The translations under genes were made by a program, and so were the position numbers. A stretch of DNA of 64,000 nucleotides from Flectonema sp. DT1601 (taxonomy: Eukaryota > Euglenozoa > Diplonemea > Diplonemida > Diplonemidae): positions 124,001-188,000 of the forward strand of contig OZ025794.1 in the NCBI GenBank assembly GCA_964019425.1, in the 5' to 3' direction. Below, piece by piece: positions 31,221 through 42,751 of the stretch (position 1 is the first letter of the stretch; every line of letters begins with the position of its first letter). The notes beneath the pieces are model-generated. The model had not been told where the DNA came from, searched no databases, and saw nothing but the letters and a program-made list of their open reading frames with translations.

Positions 31221-34200
31221 GTTGTGAAATGCGAATTAAGATAACTAATTGCAAGACAGTATTACTGACCACACAGGGAAATAGAGTTGGTATCAAACTG
31301 TAAAAAAAAAAAAAAAAATTAACTAATTTTTTGGTACTCAACATTAAATAAGAATATTATAAATTCTTGACTATGAAAAGATTTTTACAAAACTATTTTT
31401 TGAAACTTCGCTCACATTTTTTTTTTTTTTTTTTTTTCCGAGAGAGTGGGGAGAGAACATATAAATTGTTTGATTTTTGTAAAATACAAACTTGATTGCA
31501 TAATAAACATTTGACATCTGCTTTTTTTTTTTTTTTTTTTTAAAAAGATAAAAGTGAACTTATAGTTTTTAATCAAAGTTTCCTTTTTTTCAAAACGGAA
31601 AAATAGAAAGCAAAAATACCTCTCTTCAACTTTTAGAAGAATATCGCATGAGTGCTATAATAACATAGTATCAGTTTTTTTTTTTTTTTTTTTTTCCCCT
31701 TGGAGTGTGAATTCACAAAACAAAAATTATTATCAGCGAGGGAAGGAGAAAAAAAATGATAAAATACGAAACTGCACTATATCAAAAAAAAAAAAAAAAA
31801 AAGAAAGAAAATTACTACAAAAACAGAAAAAGGAATTTCGTAGGTGACAAAACCGGACTACGATATAAAAAAAAAAAAAGCAAACATATCCAGAGGTTCT
31901 GTTGGAGATTGAAGGCCATAGCACAACAATAACATTATACTCTACAGTTTCTTTTTTATTTAAAAAAAAAAAAAATAATCAAAAAATAAAACTCGCCAGA
32001 TCATCATTGAAGAATCTCTAAAGAGAAATGCAGTTGCTAAGAATTATGATAAATTAGATTTATTTATTTATTTTTTCAAGAAGGTTGTAGACCATTCTGA
32101 CGTCAACAAACGACTCGTTGAAAAAAAAAATAAATAATTAATTAATTAACAAAACATGAATCAAAGCCTGGTAGTATTCCTCTCTTTTATTTATTTTTTT
32201 TTTGATTTTTTTTTTTTTTTTGGGGGGGAGGAATCCTCTAATTCCGTAACACCTACCCGATTCGACTTCGACACAAAGTTTGAAAAAAAAAAACAGCCAG
32301 TTGTCAGCGACCGACTATAAGTGGAGCATGTTCGAGGGTTTTACACTTCTCCTTCGGAGACTCATTTGGTACCTTCTCTAAACACACCTCTACACACAGA
32401 GTTTGTGCGAAAATAGAGGTTTTCCCTTTTTTTTTTTGTTTTGCCTTTTTAATTTGAATTGATTTTTCAAAAAAAAAAAAAAAAAAAGAAGAAGAAAAAA
32501 AAAACAGCTGCATCAGCTCACAGTTGATCTGCGTGTGTATGATGAGTTGCAAAACAACACAATACCATACATACAATAATGACGTTGGAATGATAGAAGA
32601 AAATGGTTGAAGGGAAAAGAATACATGAAAACAACTAACCAAGCACTCGAAAAAAAAAAAAAGGAAGAGGAGAAGAAATAAGTAAAAAAAGAAAAAAAAG
32701 ATTACTAATTACATAAAAAAAACAACTTACAAAAAAAGAAAAAGGAAATTCTCCTCTGAATATCAGCCCTGACTCTGTTTTTTATTTTATTTTTTTTTTT
32801 TTTTTTCGGTTTCAGCTCAGCCTTTGTGACTCAGCCGATGCACATAACCAAAAAAAGCAGCACCTTCTATCGTGGCTTATGAAGTTACATATACATAATT
32901 AGCTTACATTGTCACAAAGTGAGTTTTTTTTTTGTTTCTGTCTCTGCAATAAAGGTAAAGAAAGAGAGATAGGAAGCGAGAGAGCAAGCTATAAAATAAC
33001 AGAATAACTTAAAGATAATAATAATAATAATAATACTGGTAATTATTATAATTATAATACTAAAAAACTTCAGTTGGTTATTTATCGAAGTCGGGGGAAA
33101 TAACATTTTGATGTACCCGAATAAAATCAACTAAGGCGATGTTAATAACAATTTCTTTTATTTGGATGTTTTTCAAAGAAGTGAAGAAGACATGCCAAAA
33201 TAGGAGATATTTATAACCTCAATGCAAACCCACTTTATTGAGAAACAGAAGCTAAGAAAGAAAAAGCCCGAGTCCAGATAGATAATCCTACACACAGAGA
33301 ATCAATTTGATTCACAGTAGCTGTACTCCTTGGCCTTTAGTTTTTTTTTTTTTTTTTTTGTACCGACGTAGTCGGAGAAGAAACCAGATTGAAACCTTAA
33401 TCTGAATGGTTTTTTTTCCCTTAATCATCTCACCAAACGAAACTATAAAAGGTTAATACATACTACACTACAAGGGAGAGGGAATTAAGAGAAGGATGAC
33501 AAAGACTTTTTTTAAAATAAAATTCACGACAGTGGGGGGGTTGATTATCTACTGTTGGTGCGTTGGTCACATCGATCTCTTATTAGAATCACGATGCGTG
33601 GCAACATAGGAAAGAATAACACTGCTAATTTCAATAAAAAAACTAATACTACGAAAAGTAGTAAGTGCGACTTGAGTTCGATGTGTTTTGAAAACACACC
33701 AAGTAGTGTATTGCGATCCTTTTTTTATGAAAACAGCTGAACAAAAGTATTAATCAAGGCCACGAAAAATATACTTTACCTTAAACACCACCTGGCTTCA
33801 AGCACCAGTAACAGTGGTATTTAATAAAACAAAGAGCTCAAGACTAGATAAATAGCCTTTAGCGAAAAGGAGTGAAAAAAAAAGAAAGAAAAAAAAAAAA
33901 AAAAAAAAAAGGAGCACAATTTTTTCAAGCACAAAGTTTTTCAAAAAAACCGCCAACTCTTCTTCCCAGATACACCCCTTCGTATCGTATTAATCTCCCC
34001 TCTTGCGAAGATTTTTCTTCTAAGGTTTTTTCTTAAGAACTTTTTTTTTTTCTAGAGCAATAGAAGGGACTGAACTTACACAGAAGACAGGCTTGTGAAG
34101 TTAGTGTGAGGATTACTGGAAGTGAATGTCTCAACGGCGTGTTCAAAGAAGCACATCAAACCTCAATTCTGAAGATTTGGATCGCTGACACATTCACAAA

Positions 34201-34992
34201 GCAACGGAATGTACCCTAGTGAGGAAGTTAGTTTGAGGAAGGTGCAGTAAAACTTCCAGAGGCTATCAGAACCTGAAGCACAACATCTAAGTCTGAAACT
34301 ATGTGTTGAAATCCGGGATTTTAAAAAACTTTGTACGGAATTAGAGGTTTTCCCAAAAAAGAAAAAAAAAGAGGGTCCTCTGACCCCACAAACACTCGTG
34401 TCCAAATCATCACGGAAACGGTGAAACTACCTGCCTTGTGATTACCAGCCAGGGAGTTGTGATCCCGATGCTGGACAAAGGCCAGATACTTTTTATATAA
34501 AAGAAAACTGGAAAGAACACAGAAAAGATATACTTGAAAACTATTTTTAAAAAAAAAAAACTTAAGAGACAAAAAAACAACTGAATTATATGGAACAGGG
34601 GTGGTTCCGCAATCTCGAGCGCTCTAGCAATAATCATTAGTTAAAAGTGACCAATATTTTGCAACAAAAAAAAAAAAAAAAAAGAACAAGGAAAGAATAA
34701 TTACAGTTATCAACAAACAAAAAAAAAAAAAAAAAAAAAAATCTTGCTATGAAAAATAGCAGACATCAAATGCAGAGAAAAAAAAAAACTGCAATTTTTA
34801 TAGCACGAAATTACAGTCTTATTCAGTTTTTTTTTCTTTTTTTTCTTTTTTTTCACAGTGGGGACGAAAAATAGTAAACCTCCAGTTGTGCAAAAAAGTG
34901 GGATCTCAGTGCGACAACAAGGAACAGTCAAGACTCAGATGCCGTGAGCTTGCTCGGGCATCATAATCGATAGGCAACTCTCACACATGAGT
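31221..34992. other. 3.8-kb gene-free stretch
   Basis: No supported gene. It holds a family C copy (31251-31285), AT microsatellites ((AAT)n near 33015-33035), many A/T runs of 18-22 bases, and moderately complex DNA around 34080-34640 in which no frame has a recognisable product. Confidence 0.55.
31251..31285 (+). repeat. Dispersed repeat family C, short copy
   Basis: GACAGTATTACTGACCACAC followed by AGGGAAATAG matches the copy at 42752 with two to three differences. It sits just upstream of the LEO1 start. Confidence 0.7.
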
Positions 34993-37719
34993 TTACAATA
35001 TATCCCAGGCACTGCCTCCTGGTCTGTGCTTCCACGGAGCTGCCTTCGGGGTATCAGAATCTAAATCATGCGATGCGGTATCAGATTGCAATGCCGACAA
35101 CCCTTCGGATGATTCCTTTTTATTAAAATTCGAACCTTCCCTTTGAGGAGATGATTGAACGAGGATCTCATGAGCTTCTTCAAGTCTTTTTATCGCTGTT
35201 TCTGCCCAGGTCGCAGGTGGGTTTTGAATTGTCCCCAATGGACGAATGGGTGCCATAGCAGAGACAGTATCCACATCAACAGCATTTAACTGCGTATTAA
35301 AGACTGCTGCGCTACTGGTATTAAACGGAAGTGGTGCACGAAGTGGTTGGCGATAATGATCATGAAAGAAATTAGGTGTTGAAAATGAAGGAACAGCAAC
35401 AGGTGCAACACTCAAAGCCGTAGCTGGAATAGGAGCTGAATACGTATGTAAACTTGGAGTCATCACTTTTCTAAACGGAACTGAACCTTTTGATGACATC
35501 TGCTGTGGCTCTATATCCTCCATCACAGTCAACGCTTCCGGATGAGGAATACTATTTCTAAAACTTCCTCTCTTCTTTTCTGCTGATCTTGGTGGCTCTA
35601 ATTCGATATTTTTTGTGGCCAACAACTTCGCAGCTTCAGAAAAAGAAACAGGCTGTAAACTGTTATAAAGCATCGTTGGAAGGTCCAAAGACGAATCTTC
35701 AAAAGTACGACAAAGATCGAACCAATAAAATGATGAGACAACATCACCTAACAGTTTTATGATTTCGGCATCGTTTGGGAATTGTGATGAAAAACAAAGC
35801 TGAAGTTTTTGAAACATTCCAGCAGGACTGGCTTCAAAGTCTCTAATGTGGTGTTCCCTTTTATCCAATTCCTGTTCCAGTCTTTCCAGTTCAGAACGAC
35901 GTTTTTCTAATGATGTTGCTTTTGCTTCTTCTATTGCCAGTTCGTCTTCAACTTTTTGCAACTCTTTTTGACGATTTACGTCACTTGGAGGAGGTGATTG
36001 AGGTTCCTGAGGTACGTGCTTCTGTGAAGCATTTCTTGCAATCATCGCTAACACTTCTGGTTTGATATTGTGTTCGACATCACATGCGTCGCAAAGAACA
36101 GCTAATTTTGATAGAATTCCGTGCAACCACTTGTCTGGTATTTTACAACCAGCCCCAAGCTGATCTGTTACCGTTCCACTTATTGGGTTGTACGTCATTG
36201 TTATGGCTGTTCCACATCGAACCCCGTTTATAAACTCACCAATTTCACCTAATTCAGGGACATATCTCATTGTGTCTCCTGATATTGTTGTGAATTCAAC
36301 TACCAGATCCTGACCTTCTATGCGAAGGGGGACTTTGGCTTCTTCACTAAAACGTTTTAGACGTCTCAAAACGTGAACGTCTTCTTTCGGAATGTGACCA
36401 CCCTTTCCATTTTGATCATGTAAAAACCTCTTTAAAGGAAACCAAACTAATAGCTTTGCTCTGCCGACTCGATATCCGTTGACGTACTCTCCGAGGCCGT
36501 GGTCTTCTCGACGAAATTCTATTCTGTTGTTGGTCTTGTCGTGAAATGATATGGTTGGCGGTAAGTAGTCATCAGCTCTTTGAAAACTTGAAGCATTAGA
36601 ATCATCATCACTGTCATAAGAAGACCCACTGTAACTACTCTTTTTTTGATTCATTTCTTGAACAGTTGGGAAAACTTGATCACCAGCCTCTGGAGGAGGA
36701 GGAGCAATCGCAGCAATCGGAGTTTCAATCCGATTCGATTTTGTCGAACTTTTTTGACTGACTTGTGAAGGCGGTTGTTGTAATGACGACGACGGAACAG
36801 CCAACGGAACAAACTTCTCAACTGGAGCAGGTGATACTGAAAACGTATTTGTATCTGCAGCCCCTTGAATCCCATTTCCATAACATTGGACTTGCAACTC
36901 TGGTCTGGCTATTGCGAATTGAGCTTGTTTTGCTGCCACAACCTCATCCCTAACTTCAACAATATTAGATACCTTCTTACCTTGAACGGTGTATATGAAA
37001 ACCCCTTGGGGAATACCTGCTCTCGCTGCTGCAGACCCAGGTGTTAATTCCTTTGCTTTGACGACACCGTTAACAGATTCCATAGTGACTCCAATAGCTT
37101 CGTTATGATCATTTAATTGAATTGTAAAAGTTCGTAGTGAAGAAAGATCAGGTGTTGGTGCTCTTGGTCGTACTGGTACTACTTGCTGTCGATGACTCCA
37201 AGCTCTGTAGTTTTCTCTATGAGGTGCACGAGAATTCCCCTCAAAGACTTGTGATTGCAACATATTCTTCAGATATTCACGTGAAACTCTTTGAACAGGA
37301 ATCTCTACTCCATAAAATGTACTTCTGCAGTAGTTTAATATCCGAAGTATTTCTGTCGCATCTTGACTGTGAGCTCGTAATAACCCTAACATCACTCCTG
37401 GATCAGGACACTGTGTGTATGGAATGAGTGCTACTTGATATCCTTTTCCAGTTTCTGCTATTGCCATTTTCTCGATATCACCTAACTTTAGAGCTCTGTT
37501 CATAATGTCACCGTTTTTCGTGCTGGTTGTTACTAGAAGCATGTCTTCTAATACGAGTATTCTGGCATTCTTCTTCTTCCCTCCTCCCTTGTTTATTTTT
37601 TGAACAGGTGCCCATCCATAAACATTTTTACCCTGCTGGATCTGTCGCATGCCATGGGGTAAGCTTCCCTTGTCAATTCGTTGATACGCCCTTTTCGGGA
37701 CAACTAACTGATCGGTCAT
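34993..37719 (-). CDS. PH-like and PDZ domain protein
   Basis: Intronless, 908 residues from the ATG at 37719 (MTDQLVVPKR). Frame continues upstream only through a TTG and a splice acceptor (CCCTGACACAG, AG 37753-37754), so the shorter start is right. A PH-like N-terminal domain (about 30-135) has GWAPVQKINKGGGKKKNAR, LVLEDMLLVTTST and a closing helix ATEILRILNYC. A PDZ domain (about 195-278) shows FTIQLNDHNEAIGVTME, LTPGSAAARAGIPQGVFIYT and the usual following helix, with AIGV in place of the usual GLGF ligand loop. About 390-590 holds two related segments with LGEYVNGYRVG and IGEFINGVRCG, perhaps a duplicated fold. A coiled coil follows (about 610-665, Q/E/K/R-rich) and the protein ends GGSAWDIL. 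Likely a scaffold; partners are unknown. Confidence 0.8.
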   Translation of the reverse strand: MTDQLVVPKRAYQRIDKGSLPHGMRQIQQGKNVYGWAPVQKINKGGGKKKNARILVLEDMLLVTTSTKNGDIMNRALKLGDIEKMAIAETGKGYQVALIPYTQCPDPGVMLGLLRAHSQDATEILRILNYCRSTFYGVEIPVQRVSREYLKNMLQSQVFEGNSRAPHRENYRAWSHRQQVVPVRPRAPTPDLSSLRTFTIQLNDHNEAIGVTMESVNGVVKAKELTPGSAAARAGIPQGVFIYTVQGKKVSNIVEVRDEVVAAKQAQFAIARPELQVQCYGNGIQGAADTNTFSVSPAPVEKFVPLAVPSSSLQQPPSQVSQKSSTKSNRIETPIAAIAPPPPEAGDQVFPTVQEMNQKKSSYSGSSYDSDDDSNASSFQRADDYLPPTISFHDKTNNRIEFRREDHGLGEYVNGYRVGRAKLLVWFPLKRFLHDQNGKGGHIPKEDVHVLRRLKRFSEEAKVPLRIEGQDLVVEFTTISGDTMRYVPELGEIGEFINGVRCGTAITMTYNPISGTVTDQLGAGCKIPDKWLHGILSKLAVLCDACDVEHNIKPEVLAMIARNASQKHVPQEPQSPPPSDVNRQKELQKVEDELAIEEAKATSLEKRRSELERLEQELDKREHHIRDFEASPAGMFQKLQLCFSSQFPNDAEIIKLLGDVVSSFYWFDLCRTFEDSSLDLPTMLYNSLQPVSFSEAAKLLATKNIELEPPRSAEKKRGSFRNSIPHPEALTVMEDIEPQQMSSKGSVPFRKVMTPSLHTYSAPIPATALSVAPVAVPSFSTPNFFHDHYRQPLRAPLPFNTSSAAVFNTQLNAVDVDTVSAMAPIRPLGTIQNPPATWAETAIKRLEEAHEILVQSSPQREGSNFNKKESSEGLSALQSDTASHDLDSDTPKAAPWKHRPGGSAWDIL

Positions 37720-37889
37720 ATCATCAGCTAATAAAGTGGGGGGAAGGGATACCTGTGTCAGGGTAAAGAAGATAAACAATCAAATAGTAAAAGTACAGAA
37801 CAGGTTGCTTACGTTTTTACAAAGAAGCTAACTTATAATCTCCCAACAACAAGTCTTTTATAATACCAGTTGAGGGTGAATAAGAGGAT

Positions 37890-39239
37890 TCATTTCCCAA
37901 TAGTCGTTTGATATTCCTCGTACATTGTCATTATGGAGGTCATATTTACAAGAAGTTTAGATCTTACTTCTTTTATGACATAAGTCGGTTCACTTTCTGT
38001 GATGAAAACAGACTGAAGCCACATCATCTCATGAGGTCCGATTAAAGTAAAGAATCCCTCTCTTTGAGATTCCGAAAGTTTTAAAAAAACATCAGTGAAC
38101 GTTGAATCATCATGACACATGTTACCAAAAGCCTTAACCAAGTCTTTCACATGAGGTAGCAACACAGCATGCTGTTCTCTATCTCCAAAGCATAATAGAT
38201 TTCTGAGAGCACATATTGCTTCTGTTCCTCGGGGTTTATTATTTATAATGTGATTAACTATTAATGGAATTAACCCTATGTCAATTACTTGTTGAACTTG
38301 TTGTGTTGAACCAGAAAGTACATAAGATATTCCCAAACAACAGTCTTTTATAATATGAGTACTCTTATCAGTCGAGTGTGTTAGAAATGATTTAAAATTA
38401 TGTAAAATATCTGTTTTCAGGATGGCATTAATATGATATTCATCTCCAGTGAGAATATTACAAATAATTTGTAACGATGGCGTTGCGATTTCGACTTTCA
38501 TAGTGACCAGATCAGAAAGTTTTTCAGGAATACCTGAATGCTGAAGAACAACCTCTGTCTGTTCACTTCCCCCTTTAGTAAAATGCGACAAAGCCCACAG
38601 TGAGTCAGTAAGAGCCGTACAGTTCATTATGTTATGTATTAATAAAGGAATACCCGCCACCACCCGTTTTATTAAGGGAGCTGGGCTTCCTTTAAAAAAT
38701 TCAGTCGTCAACCAAACAATATTATCCTTGAAGGAATCCGTTAGATGTTGTTGTTTATATAGTTCCCAAAGTGTGGATAGAAGTTGTGGTTGTGAATTTA
38801 AAACTAAATCTCTGTGGGTGGGTCCGTCACAAACTATGTTTCCGATTCCCCAAACCGACTGGTCTACCAAGTCCATTTTAGACTGTTCAATATAGTCTTT
38901 CGCTTCCATTATAATATTACAAAAACACGTCAAGGCTCCCGACATCACAACCGCTTCTGTTTCTTCAGAACTGCCTGATGCTATATTAGTGAGTGCCCAT
39001 GCGCTTTCAAATTGCATTTCGGTGTTTCTATCATCTCGAAGACACTCAACAAGTGATTGAAGGCAACCAGCAGTCTCAATAACTTCTTTAATTGGAGGAC
39101 TCTCAGTTGATAAAACTTTACGTAAACGTCGGATTATAATTGTTTTCTTATTTAGATTAACAGTTTGATCTCGCAGCTGGACAACTAATTTTGGAAATTT
39201 ACTTATCTCAGCCGCAGTTACATCTCCCGAAACAGACAT
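37890..39239 (-). CDS. Importin-alpha-like ARM-repeat protein
   Basis: Nuclear-import adaptor family. 449 residues from the ATG at 39239 (MSVSGDVTAA); codons further upstream are low-complexity poly-K without ATG support. Armadillo repeats run from about 40 to 400 with the Trp/Asn pairs that bind nuclear localisation signals: FESAWALTNIASGSSEE, VDQSVWGIGNIVCDGPTHRD, DSLWALSHFTKGG. Some later repeats have lost the Asn (SLWALSHF; CCLGISYVLSG). The N-terminus has only a short basic IIIRRLRKVLS and no convincing importin-beta-binding domain of about 40 basic residues, and the whole is shorter than the usual 520-550. Either the binding domain is divergent or missing, or this is a specialised paralogue. 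Confidence 0.86.
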   Translation of the reverse strand: MSVSGDVTAAEISKFPKLVVQLRDQTVNLNKKTIIIRRLRKVLSTESPPIKEVIETAGCLQSLVECLRDDRNTEMQFESAWALTNIASGSSEETEAVVMSGALTCFCNIIMEAKDYIEQSKMDLVDQSVWGIGNIVCDGPTHRDLVLNSQPQLLSTLWELYKQQHLTDSFKDNIVWLTTEFFKGSPAPLIKRVVAGIPLLIHNIMNCTALTDSLWALSHFTKGGSEQTEVVLQHSGIPEKLSDLVTMKVEIATPSLQIICNILTGDEYHINAILKTDILHNFKSFLTHSTDKSTHIIKDCCLGISYVLSGSTQQVQQVIDIGLIPLIVNHIINNKPRGTEAICALRNLLCFGDREQHAVLLPHVKDLVKAFGNMCHDDSTFTDVFLKLSESQREGFFTLIGPHEMMWLQSVFITESEPTYVIKEVRSKLLVNMTSIMTMYEEYQTTIGK

Positions 39240-40065
39240 TTGTTGTTTTTTTCTTTGTGCTTCACATTTAAACAAGAAGTAGTTTTTTTTTTTTTTTTTT
39301 TTTCTACCACACAATAATTTTTAGGTTGGCACATTATAAACCTTGCACACGTGGTAGACCTCAAAGCCACCCATAGATAAAGCTGCCTTAGACAGTAACA
39401 CTGAAGGCACAGGGAAAATAGAAAACATTTGACCATATTAAATTAACGACTCTTAATCTGATTCACAACATGAAAAATAGTTTCTAAATTTTTTCCGATA
39501 ACTAAATGAGATGACAACCAAAAAAACCAGACAAGTCAAGAGGTGTAATTTAACGATTTACAAAAGGACAGAACGTCCGACGCACAGAAGTAGTTCCAAC
39601 AAGTCGATTCATTTAAACATTCATGATTCTCCTCATCAGTCCAATCATTAAGTTGTCTGATCGTATTCGACGCGCCTACATGCTGGGTGCCGTGAGCTTG
39701 TACTGCTAATATCTACAGAATAGGGTGACCTCACTTATTTTTTTGCCTGAGGTGTAGAAATCGATGAGTTTATTATAAAACAAAGTGCACTAAAATAAAA
39801 ATATAAAAAAAAAATTTAAAAAAAAACACATTGTTCTGCTGTTCCATATCATCACTTTAGCAATTCAGGAGGGTAGTTACTCTTTTGATTATATTTTTAT
39901 TGTAATATAAAAAAAAAGAAAAAAAAACCTGAGGTGGGAGAGAGTGTCTAACAAAATCAACAGCAAAAACTTCATCAAATCAAAAAAAAAGAAAAAACTT
40001 AAATAATATTATTTAAAAGATCTCTGGAAAGGATCTGTTGTTTTAGTATCAATGGCATCACCTGA
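39240..40065. other. Intergenic, family C copy and homopolymers
   Basis: Begins with the importin leader, which includes 24 T on the plus strand (39281-39304), then repeat family C (39386-39462) and A/T-rich DNA. No gene seen. Confidence 0.6.
39386..39462 (+). repeat. Dispersed repeat family C, copy
   Basis: GACAGTAACACTGAAGGCAC, AGGGAAAATAG, then TTAACGACTCTTAATCTGAT, the last block being shared with the copy at 43492. Confidence 0.75.
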
Positions 40066-40716
40066 TTAAAGAGATGTTGATTTCGATGATGGATAAGGTC
40101 TCATCGGAACATCAGTACCACTCTCAAGGATATTAATGTCAGATTCTAATTGTGAAATGTAATTACGAAGTTCTACTAGTTCTGAAGGGATGATCATCTG
40201 TGGAAGTGGAATTGACTTCCTCTTCTTTGGAAGACTGTTTGAAATATCCGACAACTTAATTATAACTCCATCAGTCTCTTTTGGTATAAAGTTACTAGTA
40301 ACAGTCATACAGCAATTAAGATAACTCTGTCTCAGTTTGTTGATATCGGAATTTATTTGAAACCATTCCGCCTGACGCTCTGCTAAGATGTTCCTATCTC
40401 GGAGTAGCTCTGCTTCAGCAATTTGTTCAATTCTCTGAGAATTCTGAACTTCTACATCGATATCGTTAGTGGTAACAAGAAGCATATGTTGTGCTTGTGC
40501 GAGTTTTCTCTCTGCTTTATCATTTAGCTTTCTCAAATCAATTTGTTCTCTCTGTAAGTCAGATAGTTGAATTCGAAGCTCATTACCTTTCCTTGATGAC
40601 ATGGAACTCATACTCAGTCTACTTACACTTCTGCTTTTGTCTCGACTGCCATCAGACATTTTAGACCTCCGACTTCTTTTTGAATACGACGTCGCTGCAT
40701 CATCATCATAAAACAT
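40066..40716 (-). CDS. Small coiled-coil protein, unidentified
   Basis: 216 residues, intronless. The N-terminus is Ser/Arg-rich (RSRRSKMSDGSRDKSRSVSR), residues about 45-135 form a predicted coiled coil (LRIQLSDLQREQIDLRKLND, LLRDRNILAERQAEWFQINS), a linker carries the basic PKKRKSIPLP (a possible nuclear signal) and a second short coil lies near 185-205. I recognise no family. Its start is well defined by an acceptor (CCCCCCTTTTTTTTTTAATTAG, shown in two parts: C-run then T-run; AG 40738-40739) 21 bases before the ATG. It sits between the importin and SET/MYND genes. A cytoskeletal or flagellar role is possible but not shown. Confidence 0.75.
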   Translation of the reverse strand: MFYDDDAATSYSKRSRRSKMSDGSRDKSRSVSRLSMSSMSSRKGNELRIQLSDLQREQIDLRKLNDKAERKLAQAQHMLLVTTNDIDVEVQNSQRIEQIAEAELLRDRNILAERQAEWFQINSDINKLRQSYLNCCMTVTSNFIPKETDGVIIKLSDISNSLPKKRKSIPLPQMIIPSELVELRNYISQLESDINILESGTDVPMRPYPSSKSTSL

Positions 40717-40813
40717 ATTCGTTTTCCTGGATGATTTCTAATTAAAAAAAAAAGGGGGGTTCTTTCTTTTTTCAATATCTACAAAAATACCAAGTAGAGC
40801 CAGCTATGACATT

Positions 40814-41797
40814 CTACGCAATGGAACTGCACTCAACACAGAGACACTGATGTCCCCATTGGGTTTCAAGTTCATTCCTGTCTTCAACTGAGAGTGACTT
40901 TGGAGGTTTTCCATCCGTGTAATCAATACACAATTCAGAACCCGTTGAGATATCAGTAAGAGCTACTATTGAAACAACTGCTTTAGACTGCATTCTACAA
41001 ACAGCATTTGGAGTACAAGCGTGATTGAGAAGAGAATGACTTGCAAATAGATGTCGAGACTTAATCCCAGGCCATGAATTAGTAACACAGACATCGTAGA
41101 CTCGTGAAATCTCTTCTTCAGTAACTCCGTTGATACATTCCGAAATATTTGATACAAAATTTGATATAATTTCTCTTCCCTTTTCACGTTGGGATGTTGA
41201 TAACCCGAGAGTCCAAGCAGACTCCTTCCCACGCATTGATGGTGTCTTCCCTTTCAAGACTGATAGTAATTTTAATGATAAGCAGCAGTCAGTGTATACT
41301 TCTTGAACAACTTGAATTTCTGCAGCACCCATGCCTTCTTCTTGTTCTTCGCTTTCTTCTTCAGGTTGAGTCGGTTTGTTAAACAAAGCTAACAAATAGG
41401 CATCTCGTAGTTGAGTTGATAAGGCCATCATCATGGACCAGATGTCGTCATTACAAAGACCAGAATCATCTTTGTGATGCCACAGTGAGTCTGCTTGTTG
41501 TTTACAATTATTACAACAAAAGCACATCGGACATCCTTCTTCGCAAGGAATCCCCTGGCTGGCTTCTATGTCATCTCCACAATTACCACAAAACTGATTA
41601 TAATTTGCAAGTGGTAGGCACCTTGCAGTTGCCACTGCATTTTCACAAAATAAAATTTCTCCTTTTTTGATATCTTTTTTAGAAAATAAACCGGAACCCT
41701 TTCCTTTTGTATTCCTAACTTCAACGGTGTCGTTTCCACTAACTAAGTCTGATCGTTTATTCCATGTGCTTGATGTTGGAATTATCACGTTTGACAT
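40814..41797 (-). CDS. SET/MYND (SMYD-type) protein methyltransferase
   Basis: Lysine methyltransferase using S-adenosylmethionine. 327 residues, intronless. The SET domain is split by a metal-binding insert as in SMYD proteins: SET N-part at about 22-58 (VEVRNTKGKGSGLFSKKDIK), MYND-like finger at about 68-115 (FCGNCGDD ... CPMCFCCNNC ... H-x-x-KDDSGLC), and SET C-part with SLLNHACTPNAVCR (the NH[SA]CxPN motif) and GSELCIDYTDG with the catalytic Tyr. A post-SET CLCVEC closes it near the C-terminus. It lacks the C-terminal TPR-like region of animal SMYD1-3, so it is closer in size to short SMYD/Set5-like forms. The targets are unknown. The leader is unusual: acceptor AATACAG (AG 41836-41837), 15 bases, then 23 A directly before ATG. 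Confidence 0.86.
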   Translation of the reverse strand: MSNVIIPTSSTWNKRSDLVSGNDTVEVRNTKGKGSGLFSKKDIKKGEILFCENAVATARCLPLANYNQFCGNCGDDIEASQGIPCEEGCPMCFCCNNCKQQADSLWHHKDDSGLCNDDIWSMMMALSTQLRDAYLLALFNKPTQPEEESEEQEEGMGAAEIQVVQEVYTDCCLSLKLLSVLKGKTPSMRGKESAWTLGLSTSQREKGREIISNFVSNISECINGVTEEEISRVYDVCVTNSWPGIKSRHLFASHSLLNHACTPNAVCRMQSKAVVSIVALTDISTGSELCIDYTDGKPPKSLSVEDRNELETQWGHQCLCVECSSIA

Positions 41798-41862
41798 TTT
41801 TTTTTTTTTTTTTTTTTTTTGTTACTTAAATAGACCTGTATTAAGGTTTTTAAAAAAATAAA

Positions 41863-41896
<34 letters not shown>

Positions 41897-42751
41897 TCAT
41901 CATGTCTGCATCAGTCCTGTGAATAAAAATAAATCGTAGTTTTGATGTTTTTAATTACAGTTCACAAATCAAATAAAAAACAACCAAAATGATTCACACA
42001 TATTATGATGCACAGCGCATTGGACATAATTGTTGTTTTTTATAAGTTATTATTACCTTTTTTTTTTTTTCTTTTTTTTTTTTTCGTTGCGTGCGAAAAG
42101 ACAGGCACGTGGTTTTTTTTATGCAGAGCGTTAGCTGAATAAAAAAAAAACGTATGAAAAATATTTTAAAAAAAAAAAAAAAAAAAAGGAAATGAAAAAT
42201 CGCGTCGTTTCTCTATGCTCAGGTTCTAGTTCGCAGTTATTTAATCCAACGTTGCTGTGCTCGGTAACGCACAGCAACAGAGGACAATCCGTAACCAGAA
42301 AGTCTGGTTGCTTTATCAACTGGTTCTGTTCTATTAAGAACTATTTAGAGAGGGGAAAAAATTGAAAGAAAAAAAACAAAGAAGGGGAAAAAAACAGCGC
42401 TTAACAGGCAATCTGCCAGTGTGTTGAACTGTCTACAACTCTACAATTAGTTAGTAAAGGAAAGGAGACAAATCGAGGAACTTCCATACCTTTTAAAATA
42501 ATCTTTTTTTTATTTCTGTTGAGGAAAAACTACGATATGAAATTGGAGAGAACCAAAACACACCGTTGAGATTATCTAATTTAATAAAAAAAGCCCTCCA
42601 ACGCGACACGTTTCTTTCTTAAATCCTCCAACTCAAAAAAACAACGGGTAAAAAAAATTAAATAAATAAAAATATCGAATATGAGTTTTTTTTTTTTTTT
42701 TTGTGCACACTACTAAATCAGAAAACCATTCGAGAGAAAGCTTTATATTTT

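Noticed and set aside
34400-34476. A 77-base tRNA-like segment with GTCCA/TGGAC ends, a TCAC/GTGA arm and a GGGA/TCCC arm
   Set aside because: Only five acceptor pairs form, the T-loop (GTTGTGA) lacks the TTC core and there is no A or B box. Probably chance.
37720-37779. Earlier start for the PH/PDZ gene
   Set aside because: It would begin at TTG and read through a splice acceptor; the ATG at 37719 fits better.
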